From NCBI GenBank assembly GCA_024233975.1, contig JACKOX010000036.1:1-23550 (forward strand): a stretch of 23,550 nt of DNA, given 5' to 3'. A program made the position numbers and the translations under genes. Below are positions 1-8,051 of this stretch, in pieces. The notes below the pieces were generated by a model. The model saw only the letters and a program-made list of their open reading frames with translations, did not search any database and had not been told where the DNA came from. The stretch is from Rhodanobacteraceae bacterium. Its GTDB lineage: Bacteria; Pseudomonadota; Gammaproteobacteria; Xanthomonadales; Xanthomonadaceae. Each line of letters begins with the position of its first letter. The first letter of the stretch is position 1.

Positions 1-3000
1 CGCATGTTCCAGACCGCAGCCGCCACGCCGTCCGTCACCATTGGCGTGTCGCCAGCGAGCGTCAGCGAGGACGGTGCGACCAATCTTGTCTATACGGTGA
101 CCCGCAGTCTGAATCTGCCTTCTTCCACCACGGTGAACATCGCCACCAGCGGAACCGCGACAGCCGGCGTGGACTACACCGGAAACGTGGCAAGCGTGAC
201 CATCCCGGCCAACGCCACGACCGCCACTGTGACGATCAATCCCGGCGTTGATGCCACGGTGGAGCCGGACGAGACCGTCATCCTGACCCTGACGGCGGGT
301 AGCGGCTACACGCTGGGGGCGCCGATCAGCGCCACCGGCACCATCCTCAACGACGACGTGCCGTCGGCGACGATCTCGGTCTCACCGGCGTCGGTGGCCG
401 AGGACGGCGCGACCAATCTGGTCTACACGGTCACGCTCAACCAGGCGGCCTTCAACCCGATCTCGGTCAACTACACGATCGGGGGAACCGCCACCAACGG
501 CGGCGATTACGCCGCCACCGCCTCGCCGCTGCTCATCCCGACGGGCAACACCACCGGCACGATCACCGTGAACCCAACCGTCGACGCGACCATTGAGGCC
601 AACGAGACCGTTTCGCTGATGCTCACCGCCGGCACCGGCTACACGGTCGGCGCGCCGAACAATGCCACCGGCACGATCCTCAACGACGACCTGCCGAACC
701 TGACGATCAACGACGTCACCGCCAGCGAAGGCAATGCCGGCGTCACCAACTTCACCTTCACGGTGAGCCTGTCGGCGCCGGCCGGCCCGGGCGGCGTCAC
801 GTTCGACATCGCCAGCGCCAACGGCACGGCCACCGCGGGCGTGGACTACGTCGCCAACAGCCTCGCCGGCCAGACCATCCCGGCTGGCAGCAGCACCTAC
901 ACCTTCACCGTGCAGGTGAACGGCGACGCGCTCAACGAGCCGAGCGAAACCTTCTTCAGCAACGTCACCAACGTGGTCAATGCCGTCGTCGTCGATGGCC
1001 AGGGCGTGGGCACCATCGTCAACGACGACCCGCTGCCGTCGCTGGGCATCAATGACGTCACGGTGGTGGAGGGCAACGCCGGCACGGTCAACGCCGTGTT
1101 CACGGTAGGCCTCAGTGCCGCCAGCGGCCAGACCGTGTCGGTGAACTACGCGACCGCTGATGGCACCGCGACCCAGCCGGCCGACTACAGCAGTGCCAGC
1201 GGAGCCCTGACCTTCACCCCGGGCCAGACCGTACAGACGGTCAGCGTGCCGGTCATCGGCGAAACCGTGCCCGAGGCCAACGAAACCTTCTTCGTCAACC
1301 TCAGCGGCGGCGCCAATGCCACCATTGCCGACAACCAGGGCGTCGGCAGCATCACCAACGACGACGTGCCGATCACGGTTTCACCGGGCAGCTTGCCGAA
1401 TGGAACCGTGGCTGTGGCCTACAGCCAGACCATCACCGCCAGCGGGGGGGTGGATCCCTATGCCTTCACGGTCAGCGCCGGCGCCTTGCCGGCGGGCCTC
1501 AGCCTGTCGCCAGGCGGTGCCCTGACGGGCACGCCGACGGCCGGGGGCAGCTTCAGCTTCACGGTCACCGCCACCGATAGCAGCCCATTCCCGGGACCGT
1601 TCTCCGGTAGCCAGGCATACACACTGACCGTCGCACCGGCGACGATCGTGCTGCCGCCTGTCGCGCTGGCGGGAGGTACCCTGGGCGCTGCCTACTCGGC
1701 GTCAATATCGCCGGCCTCGGGCGGCACCGCACCGTATGCGTATGCGGTCACGGCCGGTGCACTTCCGGGTGGGCTGACGCTCAACAGTGCGAGCGGCGCG
1801 ATCACCGGCACCCCGGGCGCATTGGGCACCTTCAACTTCGACATCACCGCCACCGACAGCAGCACCGGTACCGGACCGTATACGGCGACGCAGAGCTACA
1901 GCATCACCGTGATCGACGTGCCGCCGACGGCCACCGACTCGACACTGTCCGTGGCCTACAACGCGCCGGCCACCGGTGTGCCACTGACGCTGGGCGGCGG
2001 CACGCCAACCTCGCTGTCGATTGGCACCCCACCGCTGCACGGCACGGCGCTGGTAACCGGACCGAACACGATCACCTACCAGCCGACCACCGGCTATGCG
2101 GGCGCGGACGGCTTTACCTACACCGCGACCAACAGCGGCGGCACCTCGGCGCCGGCCACGGTCAGCGTGACGGTGCAGGATGCGGTGATTTCGATCAGCA
2201 ACGGTGGCAGCCTGAGCGGCACGGTGGCCATCGCCTACAGCGAGACTTTCACCTTCAACGGCGGCGCCCAGCCGTGGTCCGGCTACCAGGTGACCAACCT
2301 GCCGACCGGGGTATCGGTCACCGCCAATACCGCCACCACGGTGACGATCTCCGGCACGCCGGCGCAGGCCGGGTCGTTCAACCTAAATGTCTCCGCTACC
2401 GACTCCAGCACTGGCAATGGTCCGTACACCATCGGACAGGCATTTGTGCTGAACGTGGCGGCCCCGTCGCTGACCCTGAACCCCGCGCCGACCACCTTCA
2501 ACCCGGTCTATGCCTCGCCGTACACGCAGAGCTTTGTTGCAGGCGGCGGCATCGGGCCGTACACCTATGCAGTCACCGGCACCCTGCCGACCGGGCTGAC
2601 CCTGACTGGCGATACCGTGTCCGGCACACCGACTGCGCCAGGCAATTACGTGGTGCTGATCACTGCGACCGATACCGGCGCCAGTGGCACCGGCTCTCCG
2701 TTCAGCGTTGGTCAGAGCTATACCTTCGACGTGGCCGCGCCGACCATCAGCGCAACCCCGGCCACGCTGGCGAATGGCACGGTCGGGGTGGCCTACAGCG
2801 CTGCGCTGGTAGCCAGTGGCGGTGAGGGGCCATACAGCTTCACGCCGTCCGGTGGCAGTCTCCCGGTAGGCTTGACGCTGAACAGCGACGGCAGCCTGAG
2901 CGGCACACCGACGTCTGCCGGCACCTTCAGCTTTGACGTCAGCATCAGCGATGCCAACAGCCAGCCTGGCAGCAGCAGCCACAGCCTTACCATCGACCCG

Positions 3001-3936
3001 CCGGGGCTGGTGCTGTCGCCACCAGCAGGAACGCTGAATGCGGCATACAACTCGGCATTCGGGCAGGTGTTCAGCGTCAGCGGTGGCGTCGGGCCCTTCA
3101 CCTATGCACTGACCTCGGGGACGCTGCCGACCGGCCTGAGCCTCGCCGGAGACACCTTGTCCGGCACGCCGACCCAGGTTGGCAGCTTCCCGATCACCGT
3201 AACCGCCACCGACACCGGCACTACCGGCGGCGCGCTCCTGGCGAAGGGCATTCCGTTCACGGTAAGCGAGAACTACACGGTCACCGTGGCGGCTCCGGTG
3301 ATCAGCCTGAGCCCGGCAACGCTGGGCGGTGGCACGGTGGGCGTGCCCTATGCGCAGAACCTGAGTGCCAGCGGCGGCATCGGCCCATATGCCTTCACCG
3401 TGGCTACCGGCAGCCTGCCGCCGGGTCTGACCCTTTCGACAGCCGGGGCGATTGGCGGCAGCCCCACGGCCAACGGCAGCTTTGCGTTCAGCGTGGAGGC
3501 AGCCGACGCCAACGGACTCACCGGCACGGCGGCCTACAACATCGTGGTTGCCGCGCTACCGCTGACGCTGGGCCCGGGCTCGCTGCCGGGAGGATCGGTG
3601 GGCGCGGCCTACCTGCAGAACCTGCAGCCGGGAGGCGGCGTGCCGCCCTACCAGTTTGTCGTCAGTGGCGGCGCATTGCCGCCGGGCCTGAGCTTGGCAG
3701 CCGACGGCACCTTGAGTGGAACGCCCACGCAGAACGGCACCTACAGCTTCACGGTCAGCCTGAGCGACAACGCGGTTCCCGCAAGCAGTGTCAGCCAGAC
3801 GTACACGCTGCTGGTCGGCGTGCCCGCCATCGCCAGTCCGGAGCTTATCCCGGCGACGAATCCTTGGGCGCTACTGCTGATGGGGCTCCTGGTTGTGCTG
3901 GCCGGTTCCTTGACGATCACAAGGTTCCGAGGATGA
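1..3936 (+). CDS. Giant surface/exported repeat protein, 3' part (four Calx-beta repeats, Ig-like repeats, IPTL-CTERM-like tail)
   Basis: The frame is open to the left edge, so the N-terminus and any signal peptide lie outside the window; the ATG at 4 is probably internal. Numbering from that ATG, four Calx-beta-type repeats span about 10-118, 121-229, 232-342 and 346-454, each ending in an N-D-D motif. From about 455 to 1270 come about eight putative Ig (He_PIG-like) repeats with recurring LPxGLxL and GTPT motifs, interrupted near 640-735 by a cadherin-like segment (GYAGADGFTYTATN). The last 35 residues read LIPATNPWALLLMGLL followed by a hydrophobic stretch and a basic end, which resembles the IPTL-CTERM sorting signal with a diverged box. 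Such proteins are exported and processed at the envelope; an adhesin or matrix role is inference. The high GC and regular repeats mark it as host sequence flanking the island. Confidence 0.85.
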   Translation, partial: RMFQTAAATPSVTIGVSPASVSEDGATNLVYTVTRSLNLPSSTTVNIATSGTATAGVDYTGNVASVTIPANATTATVTINPGVDATVEPDETVILTLTAGSGYTLGAPISATGTILNDDVPSATISVSPASVAEDGATNLVYTVTLNQAAFNPISVNYTIGGTATNGGDYAATASPLLIPTGNTTGTITVNPTVDATIEANETVSLMLTAGTGYTVGAPNNATGTILNDDLPNLTINDVTASEGNAGVTNFTFTVSLSAPAGPGGVTFDIASANGTATAGVDYVANSLAGQTIPAGSSTYTFTVQVNGDALNEPSETFFSNVTNVVNAVVVDGQGVGTIVNDDPLPSLGINDVTVVEGNAGTVNAVFTVGLSAASGQTVSVNYATADGTATQPADYSSASGALTFTPGQTVQTVSVPVIGETVPEANETFFVNLSGGANATIADNQGVGSITNDDVPITVSPGSLPNGTVAVAYSQTITASGGVDPYAFTVSAGALPAGLSLSPGGALTGTPTAGGSFSFTVTATDSSPFPGPFSGSQAYTLTVAPATIVLPPVALAGGTLGAAYSASISPASGGTAPYAYAVTAGALPGGLTLNSASGAITGTPGALGTFNFDITATDSSTGTGPYTATQSYSITVIDVPPTATDSTLSVAYNAPATGVPLTLGGGTPTSLSIGTPPLHGTALVTGPNTITYQPTTGYAGADGFTYTATNSGGTSAPATVSVTVQDAVISISNGGSLSGTVAIAYSETFTFNGGAQPWSGYQVTNLPTGVSVTANTATTVTISGTPAQAGSFNLNVSATDSSTGNGPYTIGQAFVLNVAAPSLTLNPAPTTFNPVYASPYTQSFVAGGGIGPYTYAVTGTLPTGLTLTGDTVSGTPTAPGNYVVLITATDTGASGTGSPFSVGQSYTFDVAAPTISATPATLANGTVGVAYSAALVASGGEGPYSFTPSGGSLPVGLTLNSDGSLSGTPTSAGTFSFDVSISDANSQPGSSSHSLTIDPPGLVLSPPAGTLNAAYNSAFGQVFSVSGGVGPFTYALTSGTLPTGLSLAGDTLSGTPTQVGSFPITVTATDTGTTGGALLAKGIPFTVSENYTVTVAAPVISLSPATLGGGTVGVPYAQNLSASGGIGPYAFTVATGSLPPGLTLSTAGAIGGSPTANGSFAFSVEAADANGLTGTAAYNIVVAALPLTLGPGSLPGGSVGAAYLQNLQPGGGVPPYQFVVSGGALPPGLSLAADGTLSGTPTQNGTYSFTVSLSDNAVPASSVSQTYTLLVGVPAIASPELIPATNPWALLLMGLLVVLAGSLTITRFRG

Positions 3937-3948
3937 CGCGAGCCGAAT

Positions 3949-3974
3949 GCAGCGCTCCGCTTGCGGAGCGCTGC
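3949..3974 (+). terminator. Hairpin after the giant repeat protein gene
   Basis: A perfect 12-nt inverted repeat (GCAGCGCTCCGC / GCGGAGCGCTGC) starts 13 nt after the stop codon. No T-run follows, so it is either a terminator without a strong U-tract or an mRNA-stabilising hairpin. It is the last element clearly belonging to the left host gene. Confidence 0.5.
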
Positions 3975-4696
3975 AGCAGACGGTCTTGACAGAGCCTTTT
4001 GCGAAGAGCTCACAACGCGTTGTCGACCCAACTGCCATGCCAACATCAACGATCTCGGTTCGGGATGTAATCGGGCCGACCGTAGCTGATCGTTGATTTG
4101 CTAATCCTTTGATAAGCACCCATCGATCGCTCTTGGCCGGCAGGCGCGACCCGACCCAGAACGGCCGTTCGCCGTCTACAAGATCGTGGACGTACCACGG
4201 CCTCCAAACCGCTTTGCCTGAACCTCACCGCGCCCGAGGGCTCCGAGACCAAACCGATGACCTACAAGTTCGCGACCACCAATGGTTCAGAGCAGGCCCG
4301 CACGTTCAAAATGACGCTCGGCCCGATTTCCTTCGGATGCTCGAAAGCCGCGAAGCTAAGGCGCGACTGACACAGCTACCGTGAACGTCGTGGCGCCGCC
4401 AGAGGCACAAACGATCCTCGCGCCGCTCTTGTGATCCAATAGCCCTCGCGCCTCGGATCGCCGCCGGCGTTCGTGCATCGAGCGCGTCGCCGGCGAACTC
4501 TCCCGGTCAGTTGACTGACTGAGGGCAGATCAAGAGCCCCTTTCGGACATGCTTGTACGGTCAAGGGGCGCGCGGCAGCCCGTGTCCTCGCCTTCGGCTG
4601 CGGGTCGCGCTAGCTGCCGAGTTATGCTTGCGACCATTCAGGCCCCGGACGTGTTGACCCGTGCCGGCGTGTCCAAACGAGCAAAACGGTAGCAGC
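3975..4696. other. 722-base stretch without an intact gene; probable left island junction
   Basis: No full-length gene is supported here. It contains a candidate decayed coding stretch (4147-4370), two copies of the palindrome CGCCGGCG (4462-4469 and 4488-4495), and a GC-rich region with overlapping inverted repeats (for example CGGCAG at 4573-4578 with CTGCCG at 4614-4619) ending in GAGTTATGC just upstream of the next gene. The left boundary of the island most likely falls in this stretch. No clear promoter was identified. Confidence 0.5.
4147..4370 (+). pseudogene. Candidate decayed coding fragment, function unknown
   Basis: Two short frames look protein-like and join across one frame change. 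Frame 1 from 4147 gives RPDPERPFAVYKIVDVPRP. The frame starting at 4200 gives ASKPLCLNLTAPEGSETKP and continues to KLRRD and a TGA at 4368-4370. Amino-acid composition and codon choice look coding rather than random, but neither part has a plausible start and I do not recognise the family. It may be the 3' end of a gene cut by island insertion or decayed cargo. An accidental open frame in GC-rich DNA remains possible. Confidence 0.3.
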
Positions 4697-5950
4697 ATGG
4701 AAAAGGATGATGAGACGAATGCGTTGCGGCGCTCGATGAGCGTTGCCGATGCGATTCGTCGCGAGGAAGCAAAGATGCGGCGCCAGGCCTTGTCGCCATC
4801 CCTCGCTTTTGTCCTCGAAGCGGCGAAGGCTGCCGAAGCGAATCACGCATTCCTGACTAGGTCCAGCTCGATCGCTGAACAGGTGGCTGACGCGGCAAGA
4901 CGCTACGCACAACCGGCCTTCCTGGATCCAAAACTTCAATTTGCTACCGACGTCGTCAAAGCGGTCGTCGAGAAGTACCGGAAAGACTTTGCCATCGTCT
5001 CCCTGTACGCCGATCAATTTCGGATGCTGGCTGACTCCGATCTCGCGCGGCGCATGGAGCGTCTGGCTGTCGTTGAGCCGGTTGACGTCATTGATCGTGT
5101 CGTCATGGCCGATATGGCGCGCGTCGGCGCCGAAGTCGCAACGGCGCTCAAACACCCGTGGGCATTCCTGGATGCCGAGGAGCGTTCTGTATCGTCGATG
5201 GTACGACTTCACGGCATCGGGCGATCACTTTCGACCATTCATCCGTTCGATGATGACCTGACCGATGCACTGCGGGATGATCTTGGCGATTGGCGGGACG
5301 GTGATCAATCTCCCGTCGATGGCGTCGAAACCGATGCTGCCACCGGGGAAGAGTTGCCCGGGGGCGCTGACCCTGAGCCCGCAAACGTAGAGGCCCGCGT
5401 CACTCGCTACGTTGATAGAGGCCTTGATCTAGACCTTACTGACTTCCCCGTGGCGGCCTTCGATGATGCGATGGCTTCCGCTCGCCTCATGGCCGTGCTG
5501 GATGCGTCAGGTGCAATAGAGGCGCGCAATGACGTCGCCTCAAAAATGCTTCGGCATCTGGAGGGGCGCATTCGGGCTTTCATCGACACCCATATGCAGC
5601 GGCTGCATGGCGACGATTGGCATCTTCGCCAACTTCCCAGCGACGTGGGTGCGGCTTGGCAGGAAAAGACCCAGCGCGCTTCGGAAAACGGGAAACCGTA
5701 TCGACGGCCTATTGATGCTGCCGACTTCACGGACTACGAGAAGATCATTGTTCGAAAGGACAATTGGCGCGAGGTGTTTCAAGGCGTCTTCAAACGCCGC
5801 GAGTTCGTCATCGAATGCTTTGCTAGGCTTTACTTCCCTCGCGTTCTAATCGCTCATTCGAATCTTGAGCTGATCACGAACGAAGACCTTCTCTTGTTCT
5901 TGGTCGAAGCCAGGCGACTCGTCCAGGCCTTTGGGATTGCCCGATCCTGA
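4697..5950 (+). CDS. Protein with C-terminal Swt1-type HEPN domain (putative RNase, defence-type)
   Basis: The 417-residue protein starts at ATG 4697. An upstream in-frame GTG at 4661 is possible, but neither start has a good ribosome binding site. Residues 1-260 are helical and unrecognised, with an acidic, low-complexity linker around 183-230. The C-terminal third (about 280-415) resembles the Swt1-type HEPN domain: a W308 region, DFTDYEKIIVRKDNWREVF at about 343-361, and the HEPN signature R382-x4-H387. HEPN domains with R-x4-6-H are commonly metal-independent RNases in toxin-antitoxin and abortive-infection systems, so RNA cleavage on phage infection is a reasonable inference. The long N-terminal half could be the sensor. 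It is the first intact gene of the island's left arm and converges with the next gene, which also carries a HEPN-like motif. No matching antitoxin is evident. Confidence 0.75.
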   Translation: MEKDDETNALRRSMSVADAIRREEAKMRRQALSPSLAFVLEAAKAAEANHAFLTRSSSIAEQVADAARRYAQPAFLDPKLQFATDVVKAVVEKYRKDFAIVSLYADQFRMLADSDLARRMERLAVVEPVDVIDRVVMADMARVGAEVATALKHPWAFLDAEERSVSSMVRLHGIGRSLSTIHPFDDDLTDALRDDLGDWRDGDQSPVDGVETDAATGEELPGGADPEPANVEARVTRYVDRGLDLDLTDFPVAAFDDAMASARLMAVLDASGAIEARNDVASKMLRHLEGRIRAFIDTHMQRLHGDDWHLRQLPSDVGAAWQEKTQRASENGKPYRRPIDAADFTDYEKIIVRKDNWREVFQGVFKRREFVIECFARLYFPRVLIAHSNLELITNEDLLLFLVEARRLVQAFGIARS

Positions 5951-6010
5951 TCTGGTCCTGGCGAAGCGGGTAAGCGGTACCGTCGTTTCGCGCCCACACG
6001 ATTGCGTTCT

Positions 6011-7171
6011 TCATTCCTCGTTCTCAAGCCTGATCTCGTCGCGAATGACGTAGCCGGACAAGTATCCCGCGCTGACCGCCACTATTCTCCAGAACATGGT
6101 TTGCCCGTCTATCGATTCGATGTCGTACTGGATGTCGAGCTCGTGTTCTTCGTCCAAAACGCCAACCACCGTTGATGCACGATCTGCCTTCTCATAGACC
6201 CTGACTCCACTACGTATCGGATATCCGCTCAGCCCCTCGTGACCGGGTGTGAGCTGAGCGTTAGATTGGGAATGGATTGCAAGCAGGATATCTGTCGTCG
6301 AACTAACAACGTACCGGCAATTCCGAGATACGTTAGAGTCGGTCAATTTTGAGGAAGATGTTTGCGTTCGCCACTCTTTTGTATCCCGTGTCCTCCACAT
6401 CTTCGGAGTCAGCCTCATGACATTCCAGAACATAGTTGGATCGACGCCATTGCCAAGCAGGCGCTGTGCAAGGTGGCTTGTGTCGTGAACGATGAGGTCT
6501 GAAGCGTCCTTCACGTATCGATCAATGTAATCCGCAGACTGAGCCCACAAAGGGGCATTGGAATATCGGCCGAAAAGCGCCAGAAGCCCTGTCTCCGATG
6601 GAGCATCGTGGCGAAATTGAGAAATGTCATAGTCTTGCTCAATCTCCAGGTAGATTGCTCGGCGGCACCCGATGAGCGCCTCTCGCAAATCACCCCGGTC
6701 AAATGCCGCAATGGCAGCTAGTAGCAGTGCTTTCGACTCGCCGTCGCGCAACAGATCTGCCGCCGTGACGGTCCAGAAATTACACTCCATCCTCTCCTGA
6801 CAGACCTGATCGAAGAAGTCGGTTACTGCTGGCAATATTGACTCCAACTCGTCGATCTGGGGCTTAATGCCCTGGTGCTTTGAGGCCACGCGAACATGAT
6901 TGAGCCGATTGAGCTTCACCTTGTGTGGAAGCGAGTCCCCGCTGAGCTTCTTCTCAACCTCAACGAAGTACTTGTCGAACTCAGTTCTGGTGCCAATTGA
7001 GGCGCCCACGACATCCGCGAGCGCCACGAGAAAGACCTCCACGGCGTCCTGCAACACGTTTGCACAGGTGTGCAGGCCAGCCACGCTTCCGCTTTCCAGT
7101 CCCAGCTTGGCTGCACCGTAGAGATGTCTCGCGAGGACAAGTCGGTCTACCACGGATCTATCCAGGCGCAT
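6011..7171 (-). CDS. Protein with N-terminal HEPN-like and C-terminal SH3-like domains
   Basis: 386 residues from ATG 7171. Residues 1-125 are helical, with an LHTCANVLQDAVEVFLVAL helix followed by LNRLNHVRVASKHQG at 87-101. R94-x4-H99 fits the HEPN R-x4-6-H motif, and the context resembles HEPN-like N-terminal domains of uncharacterised bacterial proteins. The middle (about 135-300) is helical and unrecognised. The last 70 residues (about 316-383) are beta-rich, with GYPIRSGVRVYEKAD, FWRIV and GYLSGYVIRDEI, matching the pattern of bacterial SH3-like domains that bind ligands or peptides. There is no signal peptide or membrane segment, so it is likely cytoplasmic. The gene is moderate in GC compared with the host flanks. 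It converges on the Swt1-type HEPN gene with a 60-nt gap and diverges from the nuclease gene. A sensor/effector role in defence is inference. Confidence 0.65.
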   Translation of the reverse strand: MRLDRSVVDRLVLARHLYGAAKLGLESGSVAGLHTCANVLQDAVEVFLVALADVVGASIGTRTEFDKYFVEVEKKLSGDSLPHKVKLNRLNHVRVASKHQGIKPQIDELESILPAVTDFFDQVCQERMECNFWTVTAADLLRDGESKALLLAAIAAFDRGDLREALIGCRRAIYLEIEQDYDISQFRHDAPSETGLLALFGRYSNAPLWAQSADYIDRYVKDASDLIVHDTSHLAQRLLGNGVDPTMFWNVMRLTPKMWRTRDTKEWRTQTSSSKLTDSNVSRNCRYVVSSTTDILLAIHSQSNAQLTPGHEGLSGYPIRSGVRVYEKADRASTVVGVLDEEHELDIQYDIESIDGQTMFWRIVAVSAGYLSGYVIRDEIRLENEE

Positions 7172-7451
7172 CGCGTTCTGCCTCCAGCAGCTGATGGGCT
7201 GGGCACCGCAAGCTCCGCCGCTACGATTCCCCGAGGGGTTCTACCCCGAAATCAAGGACGGTTGCAAAAGGGCTTGGAACTACGGGTTCATCCCCCCCCC
7301 CCCGCGTTCTTTCGGTCGCCGGGGATGACTGGTTCTGGCCAGCAGGCGCTACCCGACCCGTAGCAGACATCCGCGAACTGACGCGTGGAGAGCCTAGGCC
7401 AAGACTCCTTGCCGCTTGTTGGCGTGGTACAGGGTGTCTAGAGTTCCTCGT
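7172..7451. promoter_or_regulatory. Divergent intergenic region, presumably carrying promoters for both flanking genes
   Basis: This 280-nt gap separates the starts of two divergently oriented genes, so promoters for both must lie in it or nearby. It contains the C12 tract described separately and a GCTAC/GTAGC inverted repeat at 7348-7364. I could not assign convincing -35/-10 boxes. Confidence 0.4.
7292..7303 (+). repeat. Homopolymer run of 12 C
   Basis: Twelve consecutive C residues lie in the divergent intergenic region, about 120 nt from the start of the HEPN/SH3 gene and about 150 nt from the start of the nuclease gene. Long G/C tracts are slippage-prone and in some bacteria vary promoter spacing. 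Here it could equally be a neutral run or a length error in the assembly. Confidence 0.9.
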
Positions 7452-7946
7452 ATGGACAGCAAAGAGCTATTGACCGTCATCACCGGGGCGCTGACTAGCG
7501 TCACGGATCCGCACTACTACGAGGACGAGCGAGGGTTCCAAGGCGAGTTCTACGCGCAACTGCGCATGCGAATGGGAAAAATCGCGCTGCCGCAAGGCGC
7601 GTTGCTTCGGGAGGAGTACCAGAAGAGGTTGGAAGAACATGGTCTGCGGATCCGTCCGGACATCATTCTCCACGAGCCGTTCGATCCTGCTCGGCACCGT
7701 GGTCGGGATGAGGGCAACCATGCTGTGATGGAACTAAAGCGACGTGCCACTTCCGGCACCGCCGCCGACGCTTTCACGAACCTAGTTGCGATGATAGACG
7801 CCCTGAACTATCCGATTGGCGTTTTCATCAATATCGATTCGTCGAAGACCTGGGCGGAAGCGGTGCCCGAGGTCCATCGGGCGCGCGTCGCCTGCCTTGC
7901 GGTCCATCTTGATGAAAACGGTGAACCCCTGGTGGTTCGCGGCTGA
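7452..7946 (+). CDS. Small PD-(D/E)XK nuclease-fold protein
   Basis: 164 residues from ATG 7452; an upstream in-frame start at 7416 would add 12 residues of unlikely composition. The PD-(D/E)XK signature appears in order: helix GFQGEFYAQL with E32, then RIRPDIILHEP with P69-D70, then AVMELKRRA with E94-x-K96. These are the metal-binding and catalytic residues of restriction-endonuclease-like enzymes, so DNA or RNA cleavage is likely. The protein is almost only a nuclease core, with no target-recognition domain, so specificity must come from a partner or from the substrate. It reads in the same direction as the 370-residue protein 105 nt downstream, a possible two-gene unit. No good ribosome binding site is visible. 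Confidence 0.75.
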   Translation: MDSKELLTVITGALTSVTDPHYYEDERGFQGEFYAQLRMRMGKIALPQGALLREEYQKRLEEHGLRIRPDIILHEPFDPARHRGRDEGNHAVMELKRRATSGTAADAFTNLVAMIDALNYPIGVFINIDSSKTWAEAVPEVHRARVACLAVHLDENGEPLVVRG

Positions 7947-8051
7947 GTCAGGGCTCACAGCACGATCGTCGAAAATCGGGTCAGCCACCTCGAGCCTGCC
8001 CTGCCAGGCCAGGCCAGGCCCTGAGCGTGACTTGACGGTCCAGGGCGGCTG

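Noticed and set aside
4569..4627. Possible attC site ending in GAGTTATGC upstream of the Swt1-type HEPN gene
   Set aside because: The core resembles an attC end, but the arms pair in several inconsistent ways and the opposite core is not recognisable.
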